This document shows positions 8,420 to 16,068 of a stretch of DNA of 64,000 nt, piece after piece (position 1 is the first letter of the stretch; the number at the start of each line of letters is the position of its first letter). The position numbers and the translations under genes were made by a program. Source of the DNA: an uncultured Muribaculum sp. (GTDB lineage Bacteria; Bacteroidota; Bacteroidia; Bacteroidales; Muribaculaceae). Location: positions 1-64,000 of the forward strand of contig CAJTSK010000004.1 in the NCBI GenBank assembly GCA_910578835.1. The letters run 5' to 3'. Under the pieces are notes generated by a model, which was not told where the DNA came from, made no database searches, and saw only the letters and a list, made by a program, of their open reading frames with translations.

Positions 8420-8917
8420 ATGGAAACCGTATATTTTAAAGGAAACGCTTGTCACACAGCCGGTCTTCTTCCCTCTGTCGGCGAGAAGGCACCCGAGTTC
8501 ACTCTTGTCGACGCCGACCTCAAAGAGTTACACCTCGGCGATTTTCCCGGCAAGAAAGTTGTACTCAACATCTTCCCGAGCCTTGACACGGCAGTGTGTG
8601 CCATGAGTGTCAGAAAGTTTAATGAAAAGGCAGCTGCCAAGAAAGATGCGGTTGTGCTGTGTGTGTCGATGGACCTCCCCTTTGCAGCAAAGCGTTTCTG
8701 TACCCTCGAAAACATAAACGATGTATATCCGGCATCAGCTTTCCGGTCTCCGGAGTTTGCCAAGGGCTACGGCGTGGAGTTGGTCGACGGACCGCTGAAA
8801 GGATTACTTACACGCGCCGTGATTATCATCGATGAAAAAGGCACGGTTATTTACCATGACCTCGTGAATGAAATCACCGACGAGCCCGACTATGAGGCGG
8901 CTTTAAAAATGCTCTAA
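8420..8917 (+). CDS. tpx: Thiol peroxidase (Tpx)
   Basis: Two-cysteine peroxiredoxin reducing H2O2 and alkyl hydroperoxides with thioredoxin as electron donor. The peroxidatic Cys lies in SLDTAVCAMSVRKF and the resolving Cys in AKRFCTLENI, the spacing of the Tpx subfamily. FKGNACHTAG, PEFTLVDADL and the C-terminal ITDEPDYEAAL agree. Its 165 aa match the family. The stop overlaps the end of the convergent fdtA gene by 4 bp. Confidence 0.96.
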   Translation: METVYFKGNACHTAGLLPSVGEKAPEFTLVDADLKELHLGDFPGKKVVLNIFPSLDTAVCAMSVRKFNEKAAAKKDAVVLCVSMDLPFAAKRFCTLENINDVYPASAFRSPEFAKGYGVELVDGPLKGLLTRAVIIIDEKGTVIYHDLVNEITDEPDYEAALKML

Positions 8918-9339
8918 ATTTTCGACTTCATAAAATCTTCGTAGAGGCGGATATAGTCCGCCTCTACGTATTTATCGGAGGCGAGAACCAGACACACCGC
9001 CCCTGATGAAAAATCATCAAGAGTGCGCCATATGCCCGGCACTATATGCAATCCTCTGTCAGGGCGGTTAAGCATGTAGGTATGTTTATCTACCCCGTCA
9101 TCTACCGTCACCGTGAAACTCCCGCTCGCCGCCACGATAAGCTCATGAAGTTCCTTATGGGAATGCCCGCCGCGGCTCTCTCCGCCCGGCACATCATAAA
9201 GATAATAAGTGCGCTTTATGTTAAACGGAAATTCACCGTTGTTTTGCACCACGGTAAGATTTCCTTCACGGTTTCCTGAATGTGTCTCAAGCATTATTAC
9301 CCCGCAATCCGAAATACGGGAATCTTTCATGTCAGTCAT
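8914..9339 (-). CDS. fdtA: FdtA/QdtA-like dTDP-4-keto-6-deoxyglucose 3,4-ketoisomerase
   Basis: Cupin of the WxcM/FdtA family. It should convert dTDP-4-keto-6-deoxyglucose to the 3-keto sugar, the substrate of FdtB. The active-site cluster is intact: YYLYDVPGGESRGGHSHKEL has the Arg and both HxH histidines, followed by the cupin strand LIVAASGSFTVTV. At 141 aa it is the usual length. Its ATG overlaps the fdtB stop by 8 bp (ATGACTGA), so translation is coupled. It is the last gene of the rfbA operon and the better catalytic candidate of the two cupins here. Confidence 0.88.
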   Translation of the reverse strand: MTDMKDSRISDCGVIMLETHSGNREGNLTVVQNNGEFPFNIKRTYYLYDVPGGESRGGHSHKELHELIVAASGSFTVTVDDGVDKHTYMLNRPDRGLHIVPGIWRTLDDFSSGAVCLVLASDKYVEADYIRLYEDFMKSKI

Positions 9340-10444
9340 TGCGATAATTATTTACGATTTCTGATATGGCAAGCGCGTCATCGGGCGATGTACATGCAGG
9401 GTTGACAGGCAGACTCACCACCTCAGCGGCAAGCTTGTCGGCAATAGGCAGCGACAATCCCGAATACTCCTTATAACAAGGCTGACGATGAGGCGACAAC
9501 GGATAGTTAACGTCAGTCCCTACCCCATGGTCAAGCATATAGGCACGGAAGCGGTCACGGTCGGCTACACGCACGACATATTGATGCCATACATGCCGCC
9601 CTGTCACCTCAGCCGGTAATATTACTCTGTCATTAACAATGTTACCGCCATATACTGCGGCAATGGCGCGTCGACCCTCAGTCTCCTCCTCCAGTCTGGC
9701 AAGACGCACCTTGAGCATGGCTGCCTGTATTGTATCAAGACGGCTGTTGTATCCTTGATATATATTGTGGTAACGGCGCGAACTACCATAATTGGCAAGC
9801 GCCCTTACTGCATCCGCAAGGCGACTGTCGTCGGTGGTCACCGCCCCGGCATCGCCAATAGCCCCTATATTTTTAGTCGGGTAAAAACTGAATGCCGCGG
9901 CATCGCCAAGATGTCCCGTCGACATTCCGTCTACGCTTGCCCCGATAGCCTGGGCATTGTCTTCTATCACTTTCAATCCATGACGTGCCGCGATGTCTCT
10001 CATCAGTCGCGAATAAGCCGGCTGCCCGTAGAGATGCACCGTCAATATGGCTCGTGTACGCGGAGTCACAGCCGCTTCAATCAAGGTGTCATCTATATTC
10101 ATAGTCACGAGCGAAGGCTCCACAAACACCGGGGTCAACCCCATGTCGGTCACGGCAAGCACCGTGGCTATATATGTATTGGAGGGCACAATCACCTCGT
10201 CGCCAGGTTTCATTTCGCCAAGCTCGACATAGCCCCTGAGTATCAGGCGTAACGCGTCAAGACCGTTGGCGACACCAACAGCATAAGCCGCTCCACACGA
10301 TGAAGCGAGCATCGTTTCAAATGTCTCAACCTCTTCGCCGCCGACATATCTTCCACTGTCAATAACCCTGTTGCAAGCCTCTTTAAGCTCACAGGCATAA
10401 GAAGCGGTTACCTTTGCCAAGTCAAGAAAAGGATATCTAATCAT
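9332..10444 (-). CDS. fdtB: dTDP-3-amino-3,6-dideoxyhexose transaminase (FdtB/QdtB type)
   Basis: PLP-dependent DegT/DnrJ/EryC1 aminotransferase. It should add the 3-amino group to the dTDP-3-keto-6-deoxyhexose made by FdtA, giving a dTDP-Fuc3N or dTDP-Qui3N type sugar for surface glycans. GVANGLDALRLIL, EDNAQAIGA and the PLP lysine in SFYPTKNIGAIGDAG are visible, with the C-terminal HRQPCYK segment typical of the class. Its start codon lies only 3 bp from the end of a MITE fragment (10448-10494), so its translation-initiation region is MITE-derived. Confidence 0.9.
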   Translation of the reverse strand: MIRYPFLDLAKVTASYACELKEACNRVIDSGRYVGGEEVETFETMLASSCGAAYAVGVANGLDALRLILRGYVELGEMKPGDEVIVPSNTYIATVLAVTDMGLTPVFVEPSLVTMNIDDTLIEAAVTPRTRAILTVHLYGQPAYSRLMRDIAARHGLKVIEDNAQAIGASVDGMSTGHLGDAAAFSFYPTKNIGAIGDAGAVTTDDSRLADAVRALANYGSSRRYHNIYQGYNSRLDTIQAAMLKVRLARLEEETEGRRAIAAVYGGNIVNDRVILPAEVTGRHVWHQYVVRVADRDRFRAYMLDHGVGTDVNYPLSPHRQPCYKEYSGLSLPIADKLAAEVVSLPVNPACTSPDDALAISEIVNNYRND

Positions 10445-10494
10445 TTAGAGCTTGTTTAATAAATGTTACCGTCAGGGCGGTCATTCGTCGAGCA
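10445..10494 (+). repeat. Decayed end of the MITE-like element
   Basis: Positions 10448-10494 match the terminal repeat and subterminal region of the two 348-bp elements (GAGCTTGTTTAAT...GTCAGGGCGGTCATTCGTCGAGCA), with a 3-bp deletion and a substitution. TTA at 10445-10447 corresponds to one target duplication. Weaker similarity to the element's internal arm may extend to about 10512. The other end is missing. On the minus strand it encodes the last dozen residues and stop codon of the upstream cupin gene. Confidence 0.75.
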
Positions 10495-10908
10495 TCTTTC
10501 TCCCTGCGCCGCAAGCCGGCAAAACTCATCATAATCACGTATGTAATCGGCCTCATCATAAAGTGTCGATGAAAGCACATAAGCAAGCGAATTGGTAGAA
10601 AAGTTATCTATGTACCGCCAAGTCATCGGAGGCACATACAATCCGTAATAAGAGCGCGACAAGTGATAGCGCCTCTCATCCTTGCCATCAGATAGCACGA
10701 CATCAAACGACCCCGAAAGAGCCACAATCACCTCCTCCTGAGTATGGAACGCATGCCCCCAGCGTTTTTTACCGCCGGGCACATCATAAATCCAATAGGC
10801 ACGCTGAAGCGTGAATGGCAACTGTTCAGGAGCCTGAATAAAAGAAAGATTGCCGCGCGGATCCTCAATCTTTGGGAAATCTATGGTACGAACCTTATTC
10901 AACGCCAT
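10456..10908 (-). CDS. FdtA/WxcM-like cupin, diverged active site
   Basis: A second cupin of the 3,4-ketoisomerase family between rfbA and fdtB. The core YWIYDVPGGKKRWGHAFHTQ aligns with the FdtA active site, but the usual RxGHxH reads RWGHAF, the second His being replaced by Phe with a His one position later. Catalysis may be altered or lost. The last residues (about CSTNDRPDGNIY) and the stop are encoded by a MITE fragment, extending or replacing the original C-terminus. The ATG at 10906-10908 lies inside the end of rfbA (14-bp overlap); an upstream TTG is a weaker alternative. Confidence 0.8.
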   Translation of the reverse strand: MALNKVRTIDFPKIEDPRGNLSFIQAPEQLPFTLQRAYWIYDVPGGKKRWGHAFHTQEEVIVALSGSFDVVLSDGKDERRYHLSRSYYGLYVPPMTWRYIDNFSTNSLAYVLSSTLYDEADYIRDYDEFCRLAAQGERCSTNDRPDGNIY

Positions 10909-11779
10909 TTTCCGCAAGCTGTATTAGATAGGCACCATATTCATTTTTAGCCATAGGCTGTGCAAGAGCGAGAAGCTGCCCGGCATCAATATATCCCTTT
11001 CTGAATGCAATCTCTTCAAGAGCAGCCACCTTGAAGCCTTGACGCTTCTCGATTGCCTCCACAAAGCACGATGCTTCCATCAAAGAGTCGGTAGTGCCGG
11101 TGTCAAGCCATGCAAACCCACGACCAAATCGCTTCACACTAAGTTTATTACGGCTCAGATATTCAAGATTTACCGATGTTATCTCAAGTTCGCCACGTGC
11201 CGACGGCTTGATATTTTTAGCCACCTTCACTACATCGTTAGGATAAAAATAAAGTCCTACAACGGCATAATCCGATACCGGAAACTCAGGCTTTTCCTCA
11301 ATGGAAATTGCCTTGCCCGACTCATCAAACGCCACAACGCCGTAACGCTGCGGGTCATGCACCTTGTAGGCAAACACCACGGCATCTCCCTCCTGCTCCG
11401 TGGTACGGACCGCATCAAGAAGCATTCCGGTGAAACCCTGTCCATAAAATATATTGTCGCCCAACACCAGACATACATCATCGTCACCGATAAACTCTTC
11501 GCCAATCAGAAATGCCTGGGCAAGACCTTCGGGACGCGGTTGCTCGGCAAAGCTGAAGTTGACACCGAGCGATTTTCCATCGCCAAGCAGACGCTTGAAT
11601 CCGGGAAGATCCTCTGGAGTGGATATTATAAGTATGTCACGTATGCCCGCAAGCATCAACACCGATATCGGATAATACACCATCGGCTTGTCATATATGG
11701 GTATCAATTGCTTGGAAACCCCCTTGGTTACAGGATACAACCTGGTACCGGAGCCACCGGCAAGTACAATTCCTTTCAT
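10895..11779 (-). CDS. rfbA: Glucose-1-phosphate thymidylyltransferase
   Basis: Makes dTDP-glucose from glucose 1-phosphate and dTTP, the entry step to dTDP-deoxysugars. The nucleotidyl-transfer motif GGSGTRLYPVTKGVSKQLIP is at residues 8-27, followed by the YDKPMVYYPISVLMLAGI region, LGDNIFYG and EKPEFP. At 294 aa it is full length. It is the first gene of the dTDP-sugar operon; the expected 4,6-dehydratase (rfbB) is not here and must be encoded elsewhere. A MITE copy ends 30 bp upstream of its start codon, so its promoter was separated or replaced. Confidence 0.96.
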   Translation of the reverse strand: MKGIVLAGGSGTRLYPVTKGVSKQLIPIYDKPMVYYPISVLMLAGIRDILIISTPEDLPGFKRLLGDGKSLGVNFSFAEQPRPEGLAQAFLIGEEFIGDDDVCLVLGDNIFYGQGFTGMLLDAVRTTEQEGDAVVFAYKVHDPQRYGVVAFDESGKAISIEEKPEFPVSDYAVVGLYFYPNDVVKVAKNIKPSARGELEITSVNLEYLSRNKLSVKRFGRGFAWLDTGTTDSLMEASCFVEAIEKRQGFKVAALEEIAFRKGYIDAGQLLALAQPMAKNEYGAYLIQLAENGVE

Positions 11780-11806
11780 CGTATCTAATATGTTTAGTGA
11801 TTACTC

Positions 11807-12160
11807 TTAGAGCCTGTTTAATAATAAATGTTACTGTCAGGGCGGTCATTCGTCGAGCAGATTTTTGTTTGTGATGAGGGAGTTATGGGATTCCATAACG
11901 ACCGAAGAGCAGGCGGAAAGATGCCGGCGAATGACCGACGGGAGGTAATTTGTTTCATATCGTTGACATATTTTTACATTTGTTTCAAAGGTCATCAAGA
12001 GGTTGAGTGATTATAAAGTTACCTTTAGTCTCGTATATCTTGGTCGCTTTTCAGCCTGTTCCTCAGTCGTGTACATAAAGTACACTCCTTCGTCACATGT
12101 TGAAAATCGTCTCAAGCTATACGACCCTGACAGCAACATTTATTATTAAACAAGCTCTTA
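11807..12160. mobile_element. MITE-like element, copy A (348 bp plus 3-bp TTA duplications)
   Basis: The element runs 11810-12157 and is flanked by TTA on both sides (11807-11809, 12158-12160). The ends are inverted repeats of about 30 bp starting GAGCYTGTTTAATAATAAAT. It is an almost perfect reverse complement of copy B (two mismatches by eye, same length). Inside are two imperfect hairpins of about 100 nt: one tipped by GTTATGG/CCATAAC, one by GTGTAC/GTACAC, with an AT-rich spacer between. There is no transposase gene. End sequence and TNA-type duplication suggest mobilisation by an IS5-family (IS1031-like) transposase; that link is inference. Confidence 0.85.
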
Positions 12161-12285
12161 AACTTGTGCAATTTACAAAAATTCCACGAAATAACAGCAA
12201 CGACTTCTTAAAAACGGTTGTACCACTCAAAATTTCCGAAACAATTCTCCTTATAAATAAGATACTTTTCATGAAGCGAAATTTA

Positions 12286-12317
12286 TTTGGTTTATATTAT
12301 AAATATATTTATATTTG
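12286..12317 (+). promoter_or_regulatory. Promoter for the outer-membrane receptor gene
   Basis: TTTG (12286-12289), 20-bp spacer and TATATTTG (12310-12317). The leader to the ATG at 12369 is about 45 nt. The region from 12161 to 12285 between the MITE and this promoter shows no further feature. Confidence 0.7.
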
Positions 12318-12368
12318 CGCATTATTTATTCATAAAACTATCTCATTTCATAAACCGAACAGCCATAT

Positions 12369-14447
12369 ATGACAATCAATAAAGCGATTACACCATTAAC
12401 AGCTTATCTGCTGATTGCGTCACTAACCTGTGTCAATGCGCAATCAACAGCTACTGACTCTCTGAAACTTTCAAAAATGCTTGATGAAATTGTCATTTCC
12501 GCTCCTGAATGCATCGTAGCGGGCAACAAAACAATCTATATCCCCGAGAGACGGCTTACCGACGCTGTAAACTCGACAATACAGCTACTCGCAGGAATTC
12601 AATTGCCGGAGCTAACCGTAAATATGACCACAGGCAATATCAATATATCGGGGGGAGGCAAACTATCAATAAGAATCAACGGTCGCCCGGCATCTGAACG
12701 CGACCTCGCGTTAGTGTCGCCAAAGCAAATTGCAAGAATCGAATACATAAATAACCCGGGCATTAGATATGGAGATGCAGAAGGTGTGCTCAACATCACC
12801 GTAAAACGCCCCGCTACAAGCGGATACTCCATATTTGCCAACCTCCTCCAGTCGCCCAACCGAGGATGGGGTGACTACACAGTGGCAATCAAGCACAATA
12901 TCGGGAAAAGCGAATGGAGCATCGACTACCACAGTAATCCTATGTGGGACATGGATTGCTATCGCGACAATCGCGAGAACTTCATTCTTCCCGACGGCAA
13001 ACATGTAACCAGGGAAGAGACAGGCATAAAGACTCCTAACCGAATGGTGACTCATCGTGGTGCGTTGCAATATTCCTATGCCGAAGGCAATTCAATGCTG
13101 CTGAATGTGCAGGCACGCCTGTTATACACTGATGACTATTACCACACAACAGGCTCAATCATAACCTCATCAGAAGCCATCACATCTTTGACTATAGAAG
13201 ATGAAACAAATCCTATAAAATCGATTCAAACCGACCTCGACCTGTATTTTCACAAGCGCATTGGCAAAAAGCAGAATATTTATCTTAACATTGTGCCTAC
13301 TCTGATTGAATCAAAATCGAGCCACCAATATATAACCGACATGATTGACATCACCAACCGCTCATATCAGAAAGGTCACCGCCTGTCAATGGAAGGAATA
13401 TGGGAATATCGGCTCGATACAGGCACCTTATCTACCGGCATAAGAAGCAATTACCGTAGCGACAGGCTGCAACATGAACCTGCGGGAACAATCCTTCACG
13501 AGAGACTTTCTCAAAACGACCTCCTTGCCGAGTGGCGTCATAGCGGGTCCATCTGGCAATATGAAGCAGGCGTGGCCCTCACTTACATCACCGGCTCCTC
13601 AACCTCCGGTAAGAAAGTAGCATTAAATCCCCGTGCATCGCTCCATTATCGGTTTTCCGACCATGGAAGCGCAGGGCTGTATTTTGAAAGCAGCTCGGTA
13701 ACACCCGGAGTAAACGATGTAAGCCCTACCCTCCAGCGAGTCGACCGATATCAGTGGAGCCAGGGAAGTGAACGGCTGAGCCCCTACCTCACCTACACTG
13801 CAAAAGGAGAGTTCAACTTTAAATTACATAATGTAACAGCTAAGATAACCGTAAGCAACAGCTATGCCGACAATCCAATTATGACAGCAAAGAGATATTG
13901 TGACGACATGATTGTACAATCGCCTTACAACGCCGGTTACAACAATCATTTCGACACGCACGCAATGTTGAGGCTGCCGCTTTTCTCCGGTCATCTCTCA
14001 CTGACAGCAGAAGGGGGTTGGCACCGATTTGACAGCAAAGGGATTAATTATCGCCATTCCTACTCACAACCCTATGTGAATCTACAACTGATGTTACTGC
14101 TAAAATCATGGTGGTTTATGGCTAAATACAACAATAGCTATAATCGGCTATGGGGAGAGACAATCACGAGCGCCAACCAAAACCTCACTAACTTAGGCAT
14201 AGGCTACACCTATAAGTCCATTACGTTGAGTGGCGGGGTGGTCAATCCGCTGGGCAATGTAGCACTCAGGTCGCGCGACCTGTCAAAAATCGCAGGTTAC
14301 GACCGCATCTATCAGGCTACCGGCTCAAACACCCTGATATGGGGAGGCATAACAATCAATCTCCGCCACGGTAAAAAACGCGTGGCAACACAAAAGAAGC
14401 TTGACAATGACTATAAATATGAATCAATAACCAACGCTAAAAAGTAA
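12369..14447 (+). CDS. Outer-membrane beta-barrel receptor (OMP_b-brl_3/TonB-type)
   Basis: A 692-aa exported protein with signal peptide ending CVNAQS. It has a plug-like domain (LDEIVISAPE, GGGKLSIRINGRPAS, ARIEYINNPGIRYGDAEGVLNITVKR) and a long C-terminal barrel of amphipathic strands. The plug resembles TonB-dependent transducers, but the N-terminal carboxypeptidase-regulatory-like domain often found in this family is absent. It probably binds or imports a ligand, but no SusD partner is present. A DUF2141 exported protein follows after 5 bp. Confidence 0.8.
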   Translation: MTINKAITPLTAYLLIASLTCVNAQSTATDSLKLSKMLDEIVISAPECIVAGNKTIYIPERRLTDAVNSTIQLLAGIQLPELTVNMTTGNINISGGGKLSIRINGRPASERDLALVSPKQIARIEYINNPGIRYGDAEGVLNITVKRPATSGYSIFANLLQSPNRGWGDYTVAIKHNIGKSEWSIDYHSNPMWDMDCYRDNRENFILPDGKHVTREETGIKTPNRMVTHRGALQYSYAEGNSMLLNVQARLLYTDDYYHTTGSIITSSEAITSLTIEDETNPIKSIQTDLDLYFHKRIGKKQNIYLNIVPTLIESKSSHQYITDMIDITNRSYQKGHRLSMEGIWEYRLDTGTLSTGIRSNYRSDRLQHEPAGTILHERLSQNDLLAEWRHSGSIWQYEAGVALTYITGSSTSGKKVALNPRASLHYRFSDHGSAGLYFESSSVTPGVNDVSPTLQRVDRYQWSQGSERLSPYLTYTAKGEFNFKLHNVTAKITVSNSYADNPIMTAKRYCDDMIVQSPYNAGYNNHFDTHAMLRLPLFSGHLSLTAEGGWHRFDSKGINYRHSYSQPYVNLQLMLLLKSWWFMAKYNNSYNRLWGETITSANQNLTNLGIGYTYKSITLSGGVVNPLGNVALRSRDLSKIAGYDRIYQATGSNTLIWGGITINLRHGKKRVATQKKLDNDYKYESITNAKK

Positions 14448-14452
14448 CAACA

Positions 14453-14815
14453 ATGAAACAATTATCAATCACTCTCAGTGCAGTCGTAGCAGCAACCTGT
14501 GTTGCCGCATCACAACCCGCAGTAGTAATCAACGAGATTCCTTATGCCGAGGGAACTGTCTACATCTCTGTATCTGACGGCGGCACAACCATCACATCCA
14601 AAGCAATCGAAATAGAGAGCGACACGGCATCCATAGATTTCGACCTGAGCCAATATGCCGGACACAGGCTCTTGTTTCAAGCGTTTCAAGATCTTAATGA
14701 AAACCGCAATCTCGATTTTGACACCTATGGCCGCCCCACTGAACCATGTCTCAGGGAGGAAATCGAGATAACGCCATCTTCACAACAAATATATTTGAAG
14801 CTTAACCAATATTAG
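14453..14815 (+). CDS. DUF2141-type exported protein
   Basis: A 120-aa protein with signal peptide (MKQLSITLSAVVAATCVAAS). The mature part matches DUF2141: an immunoglobulin-like beta domain carrying the acidic, possibly Ca2+-binding motif DLNENRNLDFDTYGRPTEP. These proteins are periplasmic or surface-attached with unknown function and often follow barrel receptors, as here (5-bp gap), so cooperation with the upstream receptor is likely. Confidence 0.75.
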   Translation: MKQLSITLSAVVAATCVAASQPAVVINEIPYAEGTVYISVSDGGTTITSKAIEIESDTASIDFDLSQYAGHRLLFQAFQDLNENRNLDFDTYGRPTEPCLREEIEITPSSQQIYLKLNQY

Positions 14816-14828
14816 AACCCTGACTAAT

Positions 14829-14860
14829 CTTTAATCTCAACATAAAAAATGCTAACTTTG
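14829..14860 (+). promoter_or_regulatory. Promoter giving a probable leaderless transcript
   Basis: TTTA near 14830-14833, about 19-bp spacer and TAACTTTG (14853-14860). The next gene's ATG is at 14865, only four nt after the -7 box, so transcription should begin at or beside the start codon. Confidence 0.55.
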
Positions 14861-14864
14861 CAAC

Positions 14865-15431
14865 ATGAGACCGGAAGACAGCCTTGACATAATAGCCGAC
14901 ATGATGTCGCAGACACGCAGAAGCGTACTGCAAGACTCCTACGCGCCATTCCTCATTTGGGGATGGGCGACGGTAGCAATCGGACTATCGGTATATCTTC
15001 TGGTCACATTGCTCCATAACCCCGGCTTCTACCTGCTATGGTTTATGCTTCCAGTAATAGGCGTGACAGGGATGAAAATAAGGAAGCGACAACACAAAAG
15101 CGAGGTAAAGGCTACATTGACTTCGCCTCTGGCAAGCATCTGGAAAATGTTTCTCGTACTCTTGATATGTTTTTCCGTTAGCTCATTTCTAATTTCCTAC
15201 AATGTATTGTTTTTCATTCTGCTCATCCTTTCAATCGGATGTTATGTCACAGGCGCATCGATAAAGTATCCGTTGCTTCAATATTCCTCGATTATAGGAT
15301 TTATTGTCGACGCATCGCGATGGATTGTGACAGGACCATTGCAGATAATACTGTTTCTCATCGCTATAATAGCGATGATGATCATACCCGGCTATAAGAT
15401 GAAAGAAGATTTAAGATATGACCGAACTTGA
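14865..15431 (+). CDS. Four- to five-helix membrane protein
   Basis: A 188-aa protein with a soluble N-terminus (MRPEDSLDIIADMM), then hydrophobic segments near residues 27-47, 51-67, 88-108, 110-130 and 148-180. No family function is known to me; the arrangement of such a protein followed by an overlapping winged-helix regulator recurs in Bacteroidota. Its 3' end overlaps the regulator start by 14 bp, so the pair is translationally coupled and may act as a membrane sensor or target with its regulator. Confidence 0.65.
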   Translation: MRPEDSLDIIADMMSQTRRSVLQDSYAPFLIWGWATVAIGLSVYLLVTLLHNPGFYLLWFMLPVIGVTGMKIRKRQHKSEVKATLTSPLASIWKMFLVLLICFSVSSFLISYNVLFFILLILSIGCYVTGASIKYPLLQYSSIIGFIVDASRWIVTGPLQIILFLIAIIAMMIIPGYKMKEDLRYDRT

Positions 15432-15747
15432 CCCGATAATACATTCTCAGCTCCGGCTTGCCGTGCTCTCCATACTCATGAGTGTGGAAGATGCCGACTT
15501 TATGTTTCTCAAAGAGAAGACAGGCTCCACCATGGGCAATCTAAGCGTGCAGATAACAAAATTGTCAGATGCCGGCTATATCGAGGTAGAGAAGACATTC
15601 AAAAACAAGCGACCGCGCACCGTTTGCCGCATGACCGAAAAAGGGCGGGAAGCGTTCAACCGATACATCTGTGCGCTTAAAGAGCTTGTTGCCCCGGCAA
15701 TGGGAGCAGGCTCTATACCCGACAATCTTACCACCTCCACGATATAA
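15418..15747 (+). CDS. Winged-helix transcriptional regulator
   Basis: A 109-aa DNA-binding protein of the HTH_34/MarR-like type. A helix-turn-helix covers MFLKEKTGSTMGNLSVQITKLSDAGYIEVEK, and the wing RPRTVCRMTEKGREAF follows; a C-terminal helix probably dimerises. The start overlaps the membrane protein gene by 14 bp. It probably controls that gene or the operon as a whole; no operator could be identified. A strong terminator follows 28 bp downstream. Confidence 0.82.
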   Translation: MTELDPIIHSQLRLAVLSILMSVEDADFMFLKEKTGSTMGNLSVQITKLSDAGYIEVEKTFKNKRPRTVCRMTEKGREAFNRYICALKELVAPAMGAGSIPDNLTTSTI

Positions 15748-15775
15748 GGACTTGACCCATCATATAGCGCAAAAA

Positions 15776-15806
15776 GAAAAGCTGTCGTTACTGACAGCTT
15801 TCTTTA
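15776..15806. terminator. Bidirectional terminator
   Basis: Nine-bp stem AAAGCTGTC (15778-15786) / GACAGCTTT (15793-15801) with a 6-nt loop, an A-run on the left and T-rich sequence on the right. It separates the regulator gene from the convergent 61-aa gene. Confidence 0.75.
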
Positions 15807-15840
15807 GTTTATGCATGCATCATATTCCTGGTTAGTTATG

Positions 15841-16026
15841 TCAGCACAGTCCCTTATCCTGTCCGTGCTTGATAACAGCTTCACAGATAAAATCGGTAAT
15901 GCTGTCAACCTGTTCGAGAACCGCATGCACTGTCGCCGGCGCATTGAAGCCGTATCGTTTTACTGTCGATTTTTTGCGGCCTGCACCCGGGCGACGACCG
16001 CCTCTTTTCTTTGCAGATTCTTCCAT
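15841..16026 (-). CDS. Small basic AT-hook-like protein
   Basis: A 61-aa protein with a strongly basic N-terminal segment KKRGGRRPGAGRKKS that resembles AT-hook-type DNA-binding motifs common at the start of small Bacteroidota proteins. A short helical region follows (ATVHAVLEQVDSITDFICEAVIKHG). It may be a small nucleoid or regulatory protein. A candidate promoter and a perfect 7-bp inverted repeat lie in its upstream region, suggesting autoregulation. Function unproven. Confidence 0.6.
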   Translation of the reverse strand: MEESAKKRGGRRPGAGRKKSTVKRYGFNAPATVHAVLEQVDSITDFICEAVIKHGQDKGLC

Positions 16027-16068
16027 AATTCGCCTAAACTAATTGCACAAAAAACTTAATGTTAATTC

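Noticed and set aside
11828..12010. 60-codon ORF inside MITE copy A (identical ORF at 17976-18158 in copy B)
   Set aside because: It lies wholly within a non-coding inverted-repeat element, crosses the hairpin, has no start context and no recognisable protein pattern. Its conservation reflects the element, not a gene.
12097..12372. 91-codon ORF running out of MITE copy A, and a similar one at 17677-17889 on the other side
   Set aside because: Both start inside the element end and continue into unrelated flanks (one overlaps the promoter of the receptor gene, the other is antisense to the phosphatase).
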